From contig JAEDAG010000008.1 in the NCBI GenBank assembly GCA_017309015.1, positions 28,900-92,899 on the forward strand: DNA of 64,000 nt. The letters are read 5' to 3'. Below, piece by piece: positions 22,228 through 30,118 of the stretch. Numbering within the stretch: position 1 is the stretch's first letter; the number at the start of each line of letters is the position of its first letter. The translations under genes were made by a program, and so were the position numbers. The notes below the pieces were generated by a model. That model did no database searches, was not told the DNA's origin, and worked only from the letters and a program-made list of their open reading frames with translations. Origin of the DNA: Faecalicatena absiana (GTDB taxonomy: Bacteria; Bacillota; Bacilli; Lactobacillales; Lactobacillaceae).

Positions 22228-23406
22228 ATGGCAATACGCAAGCGCAAGTCAGATCTGCCGGAATATGGAGTGAAAATCAGATTGTACCCGACTCTCGTAC
22301 AACAAGCCAAACTTAGACAGTTCTTTGGCAATGACCGCTTCCTCTGGAATCAGCTTGTCAGCCTCTATCAGGAACGCTACAAGAACAACAAGAAATCAAA
22401 ATTGTTAACGGAATTCGATCTTAACAATCTGCTTCCCGTTTTAAAGAACGAATATCCATTCCTCAAGGCAAGCGACAGCTCCAGCTTCCAAATCGTGACC
22501 AAGAACATCAGCGATGCCTGGGAGGCGTTCTTTGCCGGAACAAGACGCAAGCCCCGCTTCCACTCAAAGCATAGCGCCAAGCAGTCATATACTGGCAAGT
22601 CGTCCGGCATCCGGATCATGGGCAAAAGAAACATGTTCCTGCCGAAGCTGAGAAGAGTCAGATCATCGAAAACCGGCGTCATCGACGGCAAGATCAAGCG
22701 CTACACGATCAGCGTCGATGCTTGCGGGCGCTACTGGCTTTCTCTCATTGTGGAGAAAAAGACCGCCTTCCTGCCAAAGACTGGCAAGGCAGTTGGCATT
22801 GACGTGGGGCTGACGCACTTGGCCATCCTGTCGGACGGCAGAAAGTTTGACAAGTTCTCATCGGATTACTGCGAGAAACAAGCAGAAATCTGGCAGAGCA
22901 AGTCATCCAAGCGCCGTCATTTGGCTTTGGTTAAGTCGCAGCAGGACGCCAACAAAAAGGTTCTTGGTGCAAAAAGCCTGTCTGACTATCGCAACTGGCA
23001 GAAAGCCAATGTCGCCAAGAACCGCTATATGAGCCGCATCACAAATCAGCGCGATGACTATCTGCACAAGATCACGGATCAGCTGGTAAAGGAATACGAC
23101 GTCATCGTCATTGAAGATCTCAAGATCAAGAACATGACGAAGAATCACCACCTTGCCCGCTCAATTCTGCGTCAAAGCTGGGGCAGATTTCGTGCCATGC
23201 TGGAATACAAGTGCAAGAAGTACGGAAAGATCCTCATCAAGGTCAATCCAGCATACACCAGCCGAATGTGCTCAAAATGCGGCAAGGATACGGGCAAGAA
23301 GCCACTGTCAGTGCGGGAATGGGACTGCTCATTCTGCAAGGCGCATCATGACCGTGACGTCAATGCATCAATCAATATTTTGCTTAAAGGACTTGCCCAG
23401 CTCTGA
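22228..23406 (+). CDS. tnpB: TnpB RNA-guided nuclease-type protein, copy 1
   Basis: TnpB is the compact RuvC nuclease ancestral to Cas12, guided by RNA from the IS right end. It has 392 residues. RuvC residues are visible as Asp192 (GIDVGLTHLAI), Glu296 (VIEDLKIKNM) and Asp377 (HDRDVNAS). A zinc ribbon is formed by Cys348, Cys351, Cys367 and Cys370. AAAGGAGG precedes the ATG. All catalytic residues are intact even though the adjacent tnpA is broken. Confidence 0.93.
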   Translation: MAIRKRKSDLPEYGVKIRLYPTLVQQAKLRQFFGNDRFLWNQLVSLYQERYKNNKKSKLLTEFDLNNLLPVLKNEYPFLKASDSSSFQIVTKNISDAWEAFFAGTRRKPRFHSKHSAKQSYTGKSSGIRIMGKRNMFLPKLRRVRSSKTGVIDGKIKRYTISVDACGRYWLSLIVEKKTAFLPKTGKAVGIDVGLTHLAILSDGRKFDKFSSDYCEKQAEIWQSKSSKRRHLALVKSQQDANKKVLGAKSLSDYRNWQKANVAKNRYMSRITNQRDDYLHKITDQLVKEYDVIVIEDLKIKNMTKNHHLARSILRQSWGRFRAMLEYKCKKYGKILIKVNPAYTSRMCSKCGKDTGKKPLSVREWDCSFCKAHHDRDVNASINILLKGLAQL

Positions 23407-23670
23407 GAGAGCCGGGCAAGAAAAAAATCGTACCGTCAAACAGCAGTCAATGCGGCTTGGCGGAATCGTCGGAGGGGGCACTTCCGTGATAAATAGACTG
23501 ACCTCTGTTTTTGCACTGCTGTTCAGCTTGCTGGACAGAACCAGTAAAAAAGCAGGCTTGGCTTCGGTCAAGCCTGCTTGCAAGAATAAGTTGGTCGTTC
23601 TCAGAAGCTGTAGGCTGCGCGTGAGCACTAGCCTATAAAGAAACCCCCGACCTTGGTCGGGGGAGCATGT
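23407..23670 (+). ncRNA. Probable omega-RNA scaffold / right end, copy 1
   Basis: The 264 bases between the tnpB stop and the right boundary contain two strong hairpins (AGCAGGCTTG/CAAGCCTGCT at about 23551-23578 and CCCCCGAC/GGTCGGGG at about 23643-23663) and no gene. In IS200/IS605 elements this region, with the 3' end of tnpB, gives the guide RNA, whose guide is the flank just beyond. Here the guide would start CATGACGAGCTGTCTGG. Assignment is by position and family knowledge. Confidence 0.6.
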
Positions 23671-24190
23671 CATGACGAGCTGTCTGGCCTGAAGAACCGC
23701 TACAGCCTGCTGCGGGACTTTGACAAGCTGCAGGGGGAGGATATCTGCCTGGCCATCATGGACATCGACTATTTCAAGCGTTTCAACGACACTTACGGGC
23801 ACGTGGCCGGAGACAGGGGCCACCCTGCGCCGCTTTTTTGACGGGCAGTCTTACCGCTATGGCGGGGATGAGTTTATCGTCATGACCAAGATGGCCCCTC
23901 CTGCTTTTTCCAAGCGGATGGAAGACCTGCGCCTGGCAATCGCGGCCCAGCCGCTGGACGGGATCGCGGACCACGTCACGCTTTCTTACGGGAAGGCTTA
24001 TGCTTACGTGGATGAGGGCGCCCGCCTGACGCGGATCATCAATTCCGCGGATGAAAACCTCTATCACTGGAAGAAGGTCCGCAAGGCCCAGGCCAAGTAC
24101 CAGCTGCCACTAGAATAAAAAGTTCCGCCGGCTGGCGTTTGCTTGAGTGGGCCGTTTTTTCGAAAATCGGTTCCTAAAAATAAGAAAAAA

Positions 24191-24215
24191 ACACTCATCT
24201 AAGTTAGATGAGTGT
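24191..24215 (-). terminator. Terminator of the lipase-like gene
   Basis: A perfect 12-bp-arm palindrome (ACACTCATCTAA/TTAGATGAGTGT) is followed on the minus strand by a T-run. Confidence 0.85.
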
Positions 24216-24224
24216 CGTAGGACA

Positions 24225-25391
24225 TTAGTCTTGGGACAGGTCGTAAGCCTCAAAAAAGATGGGGCCCTGACGGGAGTCGTTGAAGTGCTTGACTTTTTCC
24301 AGAGGGTCTTCAGCCGGCTTGGCAAAGGGGAGGGTGAAGCTCTGCCGGGCCGTTTCAATGATGCTGTTGAAGATCTGGCGGAAGATGGCCCGCATTTCCG
24401 GATCCATGGCCAGGTAGGCGCGGCCAAAGCGGTAAGTCCCCGTAAGTCCGGTGATCTGGTCAATCTTGGTAATGTCCAGGCTGCCAAAGGCGTCAAAAAG
24501 GGCCGACCACATCTGTCCCCGCTTGCTGTTGGGGATGTTGTGGTTGAACTGGATCAGGGAGTGGCGGATCATCCGGGCCGTTTTGGTCAGGCCGTCCGGG
24601 GCCAGCACGTAGCTGTCCCGGCCCACGCTCCAGGTCCGGGGATCATGCTGATTGGCCGCCGGCATGGTGCACTTGACGACCAGGACGCGCTCAGGGTGGT
24701 CCAGCATGGTCCCGATGATCGAGCTTTCGGGGATGTAGGTCTTCATCTTGTCCAAAGCCTGCTGAAAGCCAGGGTAGGTGTAGACCTCCTGGCTGTAGCC
24801 GGGGCCATCGAAGCTGTAGGTGCGGATGATCCGTTCTTGGATGTCGGGGTCAGCGAAAGCCAGGGCATAGTGAGCGTAGTTGCCGCCCTTGGAGTGGCCA
24901 GTGACAAAAATTTTGTCGTCAGGGAAGGCCCGGCCGATCTTGTCCAGGTATTTGGCCGCGACCTTCTGCCCTTCGATTTCGGGGGTGTAGTTCATGATCA
25001 TATCCTCGTTCCAGCCGATCATGGACTGGTCGGTTCCGCGGAAGGCTACGATGATCGTGGAGTCATCCAGGCGGAAGGCCCCAGCGTTGAACTGCATGGG
25101 CTCAGGTTCGGCCTCCATCTTGTTGACCCAGTCCAGGATCTCGATTCCAGCATAGCGGGGCGAGCGCGGCAGCAGCAGGAGCTCGGTCTTCTCTTTGGGA
25201 TCAAATGGCTGCTTGGGGTCGTGCTGGCGGTAGAGTGCCTCACAGACTTCTTTTAAAGAGTGGCCGGCGACGCTGGGGTCAAAGGCCAGGTAGGCCAGGG
25301 ATGCAAAAAGGGACGCGTCCAAGCTGTTGAAGCGCCGTTCACTGAAGGTCAGATCCCCGCGCCAGCGCAGATAGTCTAATGTTGTTGCCAT
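24225..25391 (-). CDS. Lipase-like alpha/beta hydrolase (DUF2974/Mbeg1-like)
   Basis: This is a predicted serine hydrolase of the class-3-lipase-like group. It has 388 residues. The nucleophile elbow GHSKGGNYAHYAL sits in the middle, preceded by IIVAFRGTDQSM, the oxyanion-side strand seen in these lipases. No signal peptide is visible, so it is probably cytoplasmic. ATG at 25391 is chosen because GGAGG lies eight bases upstream; an in-frame GTG lies one codon earlier. It is monocistronic with its own terminator. The substrate is unknown. Confidence 0.82.
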   Translation of the reverse strand: MATTLDYLRWRGDLTFSERRFNSLDASLFASLAYLAFDPSVAGHSLKEVCEALYRQHDPKQPFDPKEKTELLLLPRSPRYAGIEILDWVNKMEAEPEPMQFNAGAFRLDDSTIIVAFRGTDQSMIGWNEDMIMNYTPEIEGQKVAAKYLDKIGRAFPDDKIFVTGHSKGGNYAHYALAFADPDIQERIIRTYSFDGPGYSQEVYTYPGFQQALDKMKTYIPESSIIGTMLDHPERVLVVKCTMPAANQHDPRTWSVGRDSYVLAPDGLTKTARMIRHSLIQFNHNIPNSKRGQMWSALFDAFGSLDITKIDQITGLTGTYRFGRAYLAMDPEMRAIFRQIFNSIIETARQSFTLPFAKPAEDPLEKVKHFNDSRQGPIFFEAYDLSQD

Positions 25392-25464
25392 CACAAAAAC
25401 CTCCTTAGCTAACATTGTACATTATTGTCCAAAAAGCGGGGCGGGGAAGGCTTTTTTTAAAATA

Positions 25465-25484
25465 CGGCACTCTAACGAGTGCCG
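25465..25484 (-). terminator. Hairpin after mgtC
   Basis: CGGCACTC/GAGTGCCG with a 4-base loop lies 25 bases after the MgtC-like gene. The T-run on the minus strand is imperfect (TATTTT, then A's), so termination strength is uncertain. Confidence 0.55.
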
Positions 25485-25508
25485 AAAAATAATTGTTTCA
25501 CGTGAGGG

Positions 25509-26213
25509 CTACTTGCTGCCGGGCGAGTAAGTGATGCGCTTGATATCCGGGTATTTGCGCAGGTTCATGATGATCTGGTTTTCATCGATCCGGCTGGCGA
25601 TTTCGCCATCGCAGCTGAAAAGGACATGGTCGTCAGAGACGCTGATGATCTTGATGCTGAGCTGGTGAACCTCGTTTTTTTCCAGTTCGCTTTGAATGGT
25701 TTCCAGGATATGGGGCGTGTTGCTGGCTTCGATCAAGAGGCTGATGCTGACCTTGCGGAGCAGGTTGAGGACCGCTTCTTCCCGCAAAAAGCGCTGCACG
25801 AGCAGGAGCAGGACGGCGGCCACGATTCCAACCCAGTAAAGGCCAACCCCAATCGCGATTCCGATGGCTGAAGTGGCCCAGAGTCCCGCGGCGGTCGTCA
25901 ATCCGGAAATCTGCTCTTTATGGACCAGGATGGTCCCGGCACCGATAAAGGAAATTCCCGTGACCGTCAAAGAGGCGATTCGCGATGGATCGTAAGAAAC
26001 GTTGCTGAAAGTGAGCATGTCGTAGAACCCATACTTGGAGACGATAGAAAACAGGGTGGAGGCAATGGCTACCACGACGTGGGTATGCAGGCCCGCGCTC
26101 TTTCTCTGGGTTGCACGCTCAAAGCCAATCAGACCGCCGCAAAAGGCGGACAGCAGGATCCGCAGAAGCCAGACCAGTTGAAAGCTGACAGGGATGCCGG
26201 TAAATTTTTCCAT
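25509..26213 (-). CDS. MgtC/SapB-family membrane protein
   Basis: This small membrane protein belongs to a family linked to magnesium limitation and acid or intracellular survival in other bacteria. It has 234 residues. The N-terminal half has four to five helices with the conserved LLSAFCGGLIGFERATQRKS and GISFIGAGTILVH motifs; the C-terminal half is a soluble ACT-like domain. AGGAGG precedes the ATG at 26213. The role in this organism is not known. Confidence 0.85.
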   Translation of the reverse strand: MEKFTGIPVSFQLVWLLRILLSAFCGGLIGFERATQRKSAGLHTHVVVAIASTLFSIVSKYGFYDMLTFSNVSYDPSRIASLTVTGISFIGAGTILVHKEQISGLTTAAGLWATSAIGIAIGVGLYWVGIVAAVLLLLVQRFLREEAVLNLLRKVSISLLIEASNTPHILETIQSELEKNEVHQLSIKIISVSDDHVLFSCDGEIASRIDENQIIMNLRKYPDIKRITYSPGSK

Positions 26214-26285
26214 ATTTTTCCTCCTTGCTGATTGTAGTTCTTTCGGCGCAAATAAGCCGAAAAAAATAAAAAATTGCCAAAAAGA

Positions 26286-26314
26286 CTTGCAAAAGTCTGC
26301 AATTAATGGTTAAA
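26286..26314 (+). promoter_or_regulatory. Promoter of tRNA-Thr copy 1
   Basis: TTGCAA and TTAAAT are 17 bases apart, about 28 bases before the tRNA. The -10 and downstream bases are conserved in copy 2. Confidence 0.7.
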
Positions 26315-26342
26315 TTAATAACTGTGCTAAGGCACAAGAGTT

Positions 26343-26415
26343 GCTGACTTAGCTCAGTTGGCAGAGCACTTCACTAGTAATGAAGGGGTCGGAGGTTCGA
26401 ATCCTCTAGTCAGCA
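26343..26415 (+). tRNA. tRNA-Thr (anticodon AGU), copy 1
   Basis: This is a 73-base cloverleaf: acceptor GCTGACT/AGTCAGC plus discriminator A, D arm GCTC...GAGC, anticodon stem CTTCA/TGAAG with loop CTAGTAA, T arm GGAGG-TTCGAAT-CCTCT. The loop gives anticodon AGT (T33 present), reading ACU, and ACC if A34 is deaminated to inosine. No encoded CCA. A terminator follows at 26440. Confidence 0.93.
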
Positions 26416-26439
26416 TTATACAGATTTTTGTTTACGATT

Positions 26440-26485
26440 AAACTTTATTTATCAGCGTTTTGCAAAGATAAATAAAGTTTTTTTG
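26440..26485 (+). terminator. Terminator after tRNA-Thr copy 1
   Basis: Arms AAACTTTATTTATC and GATAAATAAAGTTT are followed by TTTTTG. Confidence 0.8.
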
Positions 26486-26514
26486 TAATATCGATCTATT
26501 GACAGTTTATCAGA

Positions 26515-26733
26515 ATGATAAGTCAGCAGCAGAAGGTGGTTTTGGCGCGCGCGGAAGTACACAGCAGCCAGTTGCTTTTGATCGATGAAGGGACCAGCGC
26601 AATTGACCAAGCGGCCAGCCAGGTGATCTTGCATGAGCTGTTTAAGTCCAAGCGGACAGTGGTCCTGATCGCGCACAACCTGCCCGCAAAAGAGCGGGCC
26701 CTGTTTGACCGCGAGCTTGCCTTGACTGCCTAA
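26515..26733 (+). pseudogene. 3' fragment of an ABC transporter ATPase
   Basis: About 72 codons match the end of an ABC nucleotide-binding domain: a decayed signature (ISQQQKVVLARA), Walker B LLLIDEGTSAID, and the H-loop VVLIAHNLPAKE. Walker A and everything before it are missing, and no ribosome site is seen. It ends just before a terminator. Likely the remnant of a deleted exporter. Confidence 0.75.
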
Positions 26734-26748
26734 GCGCTTTTGCATGAG

Positions 26749-26801
26749 AAAAAGGCTGCATTATCTCACATTACAGAGAGTGAGTTAATGCAGCCTTTTG
26801 T
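26749..26801. terminator. Bidirectional terminator
   Basis: Arms AAAGGCTGCATTA and TAATGCAGCCTTT, extended by CTCAC/GTGAG, form a long hairpin with T-runs usable from both strands. It separates the ABC fragment from the convergent membrane-protein gene. Confidence 0.8.
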
Positions 26802-26827
26802 TTGCAAAAATCAAGACGCTAATATTT

Positions 26828-27247
26828 TCAGGGAACGATCAGGTAGACGGCCACGTCGGCGGCGCAGATGGCCAGAACGACCCAGCTCAGCCAGTAAAAG
26901 ATGGTGGCGTCAGCGCGGTCAGTGAAGGTCAGGTAGACCAGGCCGCTGGCCAGCAGGACAAAATTAAGCCGGTCCAGAGGATCAAAAGTGGGATTTGGAT
27001 AAAAAATAGCCACGGCTAGAATGAAAAGGGCCACGGGAACCGTCAGCCAAGGGGTGATCCAAGGTCCGGCCCACAGGCCCACGAAGGCCAGAAACGCGCA
27101 CGCGAAAAAGGCGATGCCCAATGGCCGCTCATTTGGAGGAATTATCAGCGGCGTCCCCCAGCCGCCAGCCATGTCGTAAAAAGACAGCAGAACCGCGAAG
27201 CAGAGCAGCAGACGGCTCGCGCTGGCTTGAAATAGTTTCGATTTCAT
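26828..27247 (-). CDS. Small membrane protein of unknown function
   Basis: The product has 139 residues and four to five predicted hydrophobic segments, starting MKSKLFQASASRLLLCFAVL and ending in CAADVAVYLIVP. I do not recognise a family. The ribosome site is weak (AAAAAG before ATG at 27247). Codon use resembles core genes (GC-rich third positions), which supports a real resident gene. It lies between the two tRNA-Thr copies on the opposite strand. Confidence 0.65.
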   Translation of the reverse strand: MKSKLFQASASRLLLCFAVLLSFYDMAGGWGTPLIIPPNERPLGIAFFACAFLAFVGLWAGPWITPWLTVPVALFILAVAIFYPNPTFDPLDRLNFVLLASGLVYLTFTDRADATIFYWLSWVVLAICAADVAVYLIVP

Positions 27248-27405
27248 ATCTTTTTAGTTATCCCTTCAGTTAGTGCAATTTAAAGTTGCCTAACTATTTA
27301 ACAGATTTTCAATAAACACGATCTAACTATACTTAAATGCTAGCGCTCAGGTCCAGTTAAGTCAATTAACGGCCGCGATTTTTGCAACTTTTTTGCCAAA
27401 AGGGC

Positions 27406-27434
27406 TTGCGCTTCCGGTGAAAAAGTGGTTAAAT
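27406..27434 (+). promoter_or_regulatory. Promoter of tRNA-Thr copy 2
   Basis: TTGCGC and TTAAAT are 17 bases apart; the sequence from the -10 to the tRNA is nearly the same as at copy 1. Confidence 0.7.
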
Positions 27435-27462
27435 TAATAAATGTGTTAAGGCACATGAGTTG

Positions 27463-27535
27463 CTGACTTAGCTCAGTTGGCAGAGCACTTCACTAGTAAT
27501 GAAGGGGTCGGAGGTTCGAATCCTCTAGTCAGCAT
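27463..27535 (+). tRNA. tRNA-Thr (anticodon AGU), copy 2
   Basis: The 73 bases are identical to the tRNA at 26343-26415, including anticodon loop CTAGTAA. It has its own promoter and terminator, so this is a functional duplication rather than a fragment. Confidence 0.93.
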
Positions 27536-27539
27536 AATT

Positions 27540-27570
27540 TAAACCGTCACCTGCAGGATGGCGGTTTTTT
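27540..27570 (+). terminator. Terminator after tRNA-Thr copy 2
   Basis: AAACCG-T-CA..CCTGCAGG..TG-G-CGGTTT with seven T's. It also lies at the 3' end of the convergent lipoprotein gene interrupted by IS copy 2. Confidence 0.8.
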
Positions 27571-27718
27571 TCTTGCCTAAAATCCTTCAAGCTTTTATTA
27601 CGTTGAGGGCGAGAAAACTTGGCATTTCAATGCCGAGTTGAATCGCCCTCTTTTTTTGCTTCAACACGTGAACATTAGTTCGGTATGCGATATAATATAA
27701 GCAACTAAAGAACTGCAA

Positions 27719-28176
27719 ATGCTGAAAGAAGGTGCAACTCATATAGTTAAATACGAATTCAGGAATGATGAGCCAGATATCATCCATGGACGAGGCTACG
27801 TATACAAACTCAATTACCACATCGTCTGGTGTACCAAGTATCGCAATCAAGCCTTGGCTAATCCGATTATTGTCGATTCACTCAAGGACAAGATCCTGCA
27901 GATCTGCCGTGAGAATGAGTATACTGTCAAGGCTCTGGAAATAATGCCAACTCACGTGCATATTCTGCTGTCTGCCAAACCCAAAGAGAGCGTGACAAAT
28001 ATCGTCAAGAAGCTCAAAGGCATTACGGCCAAGTGGCTTTTTGAAAAGTATCCGGAAACGATGAAGGAATACTTCTGGGGTGGTCACCGAGCTATTACGC
28101 AGGAAGCATTGGAGTGACAACCGAAGCTGTCGTCAAGAAATACATTGAGATGCAATGGAATAGACCGTTTCACTAA
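27719..28176 (+). pseudogene. tnpA: TnpA (HUH Y1 transposase), frameshifted, copy 2
   Basis: This copy keeps the N-terminal ATG (MLKEGATHIVKYEF) and the conserved YHIVWCTKYRNQ start of the Y1 fold, plus the HUH motif THVHILL. It has exactly the same break after FWGGH as copy 1, leaving the Tyr-bearing segment VVKKYIEMQ in another frame that ends at 28176. The shared lesion shows it predates the separation of the copies. Confidence 0.85.
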
Positions 28177-28198
28177 ACGCTAGAAAGGAGGAAGCGAC

Positions 28199-29377
28199 AT
28201 GGCAATACGCAAGCGCAAGTCAGATCTGCCGGAATATGGAGTAAAAATCAGACTGTACCCGACTCTCGTACAACAAGCCAAACTTAGACAGTTCTTTGGC
28301 AATGACCGCTTCCTCTGGAATCAGCTTGTCAGCCTCTATCAGGAACGCTACAAGAACAACAAGAAATCAAAATTGTTAACGGAATTCGATCTTAACAATC
28401 TGCTTCCCGTTTTAAAGAACGAATATCCATTCCTCAAGGCAAGCGACAGCTCCAGCTTCCAAATCGTGACCAAGAACATCAGCGATGCCTGGGAGGCGTT
28501 CTTTGCCGGAACGAGGCGCAAGCCCCGCTTCCACTCAAAGCACAGCGCCAAGCAGTCATATACTGGCAAATCGTCCGGCATCCGGATCATGGGCAAAAGA
28601 AACATGTTCCTGCCGAAGCTGAGAAGAGTCAGATCATCGAAAACCGGCGTCATCGACGGCAAGATCAAGCGCTACACGATCAGCGTCGATGCTTGCGGGC
28701 GCTACTGGCTTTCTATCATTGTGGAGAAAAAGACCGCCTTCCTGCCAAAGACTGGCAAGGCGGTTGGCATTGACGTGGGGCTGACGCACTTGGCCATCCT
28801 GTCAGACGGCAGAAAGTTTGACAAGTTCTCATCAGATTACTGCGAGAAACAAGCAGAAATCTGGCAGAGCAAGTCATCCAAGCGCCGTCATTTGGCTGTG
28901 GTTAAGTCGCAGCAGGACGCCAACAGGAAGGCTCTTGACGCAAAAAGCCTGTCTGACTATCGCAACTGGCAGAAAGCCAATGTCGCCAAAAACCGCTATA
29001 TGAGCCGCATCACGAATCAGCGCGATGACTATCTGCACAAGATCACGGATCAGCTTGTGAGGGAATACGATGTTATCGTCATTGAAGATCTCAAGATCAA
29101 GAACATGACGAAGAATCACCACCTTGCCCGCTCAATTCTGCGCCAAAGCTGGGGCAGATTTCGTGACATGCTGGAATACAAATGCAAGAAGTACGGAAAG
29201 ATCCTCATTAAGGTCAATCCAGCATACACCAGCCGAATCTGCTCAAAATGCGGCAAGGATACGGGCAAGAAGCCACTGTCAGTGCGGGAATGGGACTGCC
29301 CATTCTGCAAGGCACATCATGACCGTGACGTCAATGCATCAATCAATATTTTGCTTAAAGGACTTGCCCAGCTCTGA
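28199..29377 (+). CDS. tnpB: TnpB RNA-guided nuclease-type protein, copy 2
   Basis: The product has 392 residues and differs from copy 1 at a handful of positions. RuvC motifs GIDVGLTHLAI, VIEDLKIKNM and HDRDVNAS and the four zinc-ribbon cysteines are intact. AAAGGAGG precedes the ATG. Both tnpB copies are full length, whereas both tnpA copies are broken. Confidence 0.93.
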   Translation: MAIRKRKSDLPEYGVKIRLYPTLVQQAKLRQFFGNDRFLWNQLVSLYQERYKNNKKSKLLTEFDLNNLLPVLKNEYPFLKASDSSSFQIVTKNISDAWEAFFAGTRRKPRFHSKHSAKQSYTGKSSGIRIMGKRNMFLPKLRRVRSSKTGVIDGKIKRYTISVDACGRYWLSIIVEKKTAFLPKTGKAVGIDVGLTHLAILSDGRKFDKFSSDYCEKQAEIWQSKSSKRRHLAVVKSQQDANRKALDAKSLSDYRNWQKANVAKNRYMSRITNQRDDYLHKITDQLVREYDVIVIEDLKIKNMTKNHHLARSILRQSWGRFRDMLEYKCKKYGKILIKVNPAYTSRICSKCGKDTGKKPLSVREWDCPFCKAHHDRDVNASINILLKGLAQL

Positions 29378-29641
29378 GAGAGCTGGGCAAGAAAAAAATC
29401 GTACCGTCAAACAGCGGTCAATGCGGCTTGGCGGAATCGTCGGAGGGGGCACTTCCGTGATAAATAGACTGACCTCTGTTTTTGCACTGCTGTTCAGCTT
29501 GCTGGACAGAACCAGTAAAAAAGCAGGCTTGGCTTCGGTCAAGCCTGCTTGCAAGAATAAGTTGGTCGTTCTCAGAAGCTGTAGGCTGCGCGTGAGCACT
29601 AGCCTATAAAGAAACCCCCGACCTTGGTCGGGGGAGCATGT
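29378..29641 (+). ncRNA. Probable omega-RNA scaffold / right end, copy 2
   Basis: This matches the region after tnpB copy 1, with the same two hairpins. The bases that would serve as guide are different here, CATGTTGTTGCGGGGTG, as expected if each copy targets its own insertion site. Assignment is by family knowledge. Confidence 0.6.
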
Positions 29642-29893
29642 CATGTTGTTGCGGGGTGTTTTTACGTAGCGAATGCCGTAGTATTTGACGGTTTTGGCTT
29701 TCTCGTCAAAAAACAGGCGCGCGCTCTTTCCGCGGTACTTTTCCAGACCATTGCCCTTCTTGTCCGTGATTGAAGTCATGCTGGCAACCTTGATCGTGTT
29801 TTTCTTCTTATCCGCGTTTTCCGTTTGCGAGCAGGCAGTCAGGATCAACAGGCCTAAGAAGAAAAAGGCGATAATCATACCTTTCTTTTTCAT
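29642..29893 (-). pseudogene. Small lipoprotein gene cut by IS copy 2
   Basis: From ATG at 29893 the product begins MKKKGMIIAFFFLGLLILTA with Cys21, a clear lipobox (LTAC), followed by a charged region ending GIRYVKTPRNN. The IS follows. Removing the IS after TTAC joins the frame to 27601-27587, giving M-V-I-K-A-stop, so the intact protein would have been about 88 residues. An AGAGG site precedes the start. With the IS present the reading frame runs on into the IS right end. Function unknown. Confidence 0.7.
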
Positions 29894-30118
29894 GACAAAA
29901 CCTCTGAAATTACACACACTACATCCTACTGTAAATTATACCGCTTTCAGGAAGCGATTTCACCGACTCTTGATCTGGAACATATGGGTTCCTGTTTTGT
30001 TGGCAAATACAAATAAATATGATGCAAAATAAGCCTAATATGACGTTTGTTCAGCAGAAAATGTCTCTTGGGTTTATAATGAGTGCGTAAGTTGATTAAT
30101 ACTTTTTAGGAGGAAAAT

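Larger units (their letters stand above)
21629..23670 (+). mobile_element. IS200/IS605-family element, copy 1
   Basis: This element of about 2.04 kb has tnpA and tnpB and no terminal inverted repeats. Its left-end hairpin pairs GAGGGCGA with TCGCCCTC and is followed by a nine-T run. Its right end has the hairpin CCCCCGAC/GGTCGGGG at about 23643-23663. It sits immediately 3' of TTTATTAC, the last four bases (TTAC) being the IS608-type target. Boundaries come from comparing the two copies and from the restored GGDEF frame. Confidence 0.9.
20963..24118 (+). pseudogene. GGDEF membrane protein, interrupted by IS and frameshifted
   Basis: This was a membrane-anchored GGDEF protein (diguanylate cyclase fold). 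The 5' part (20963-21628) encodes several membrane helices and ends RLRKISLYY. The 3' part (23671-24118) resumes HDELSGLKNRYSLL and carries IMDIDYFKRFNDTYG and an intact RYGGDEFIVM. Joining the flanks of the IS after TTAC restores a continuous frame (LYY-HDELSGL). A second lesion near the GGGG run at 23816-23819 shifts the frame between GHVAGDR and LRRFFDG, and that interval is also shorter than usual. The gene would therefore stay broken without the IS. Other c-di-GMP genes are not seen here. Confidence 0.85.
27602..29641 (+). mobile_element. IS200/IS605-family element, copy 2
   Basis: This second copy is nearly identical to 21629-23670; the lengths differ by two bases, accounted for by a seven-T rather than nine-T run in the left end. 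It also follows TTTATTAC (27594-27601). It has the same left and right hairpins and gene order. It is inserted near the 3' end of a small lipoprotein gene on the opposite strand. Confidence 0.9.

Noticed and set aside
29339..29641. Extension of the lipoprotein frame into the IS as a real 192-residue protein
   Set aside because: The extra codons are the reverse of the IS right-end hairpins and the tnpB 3' end.
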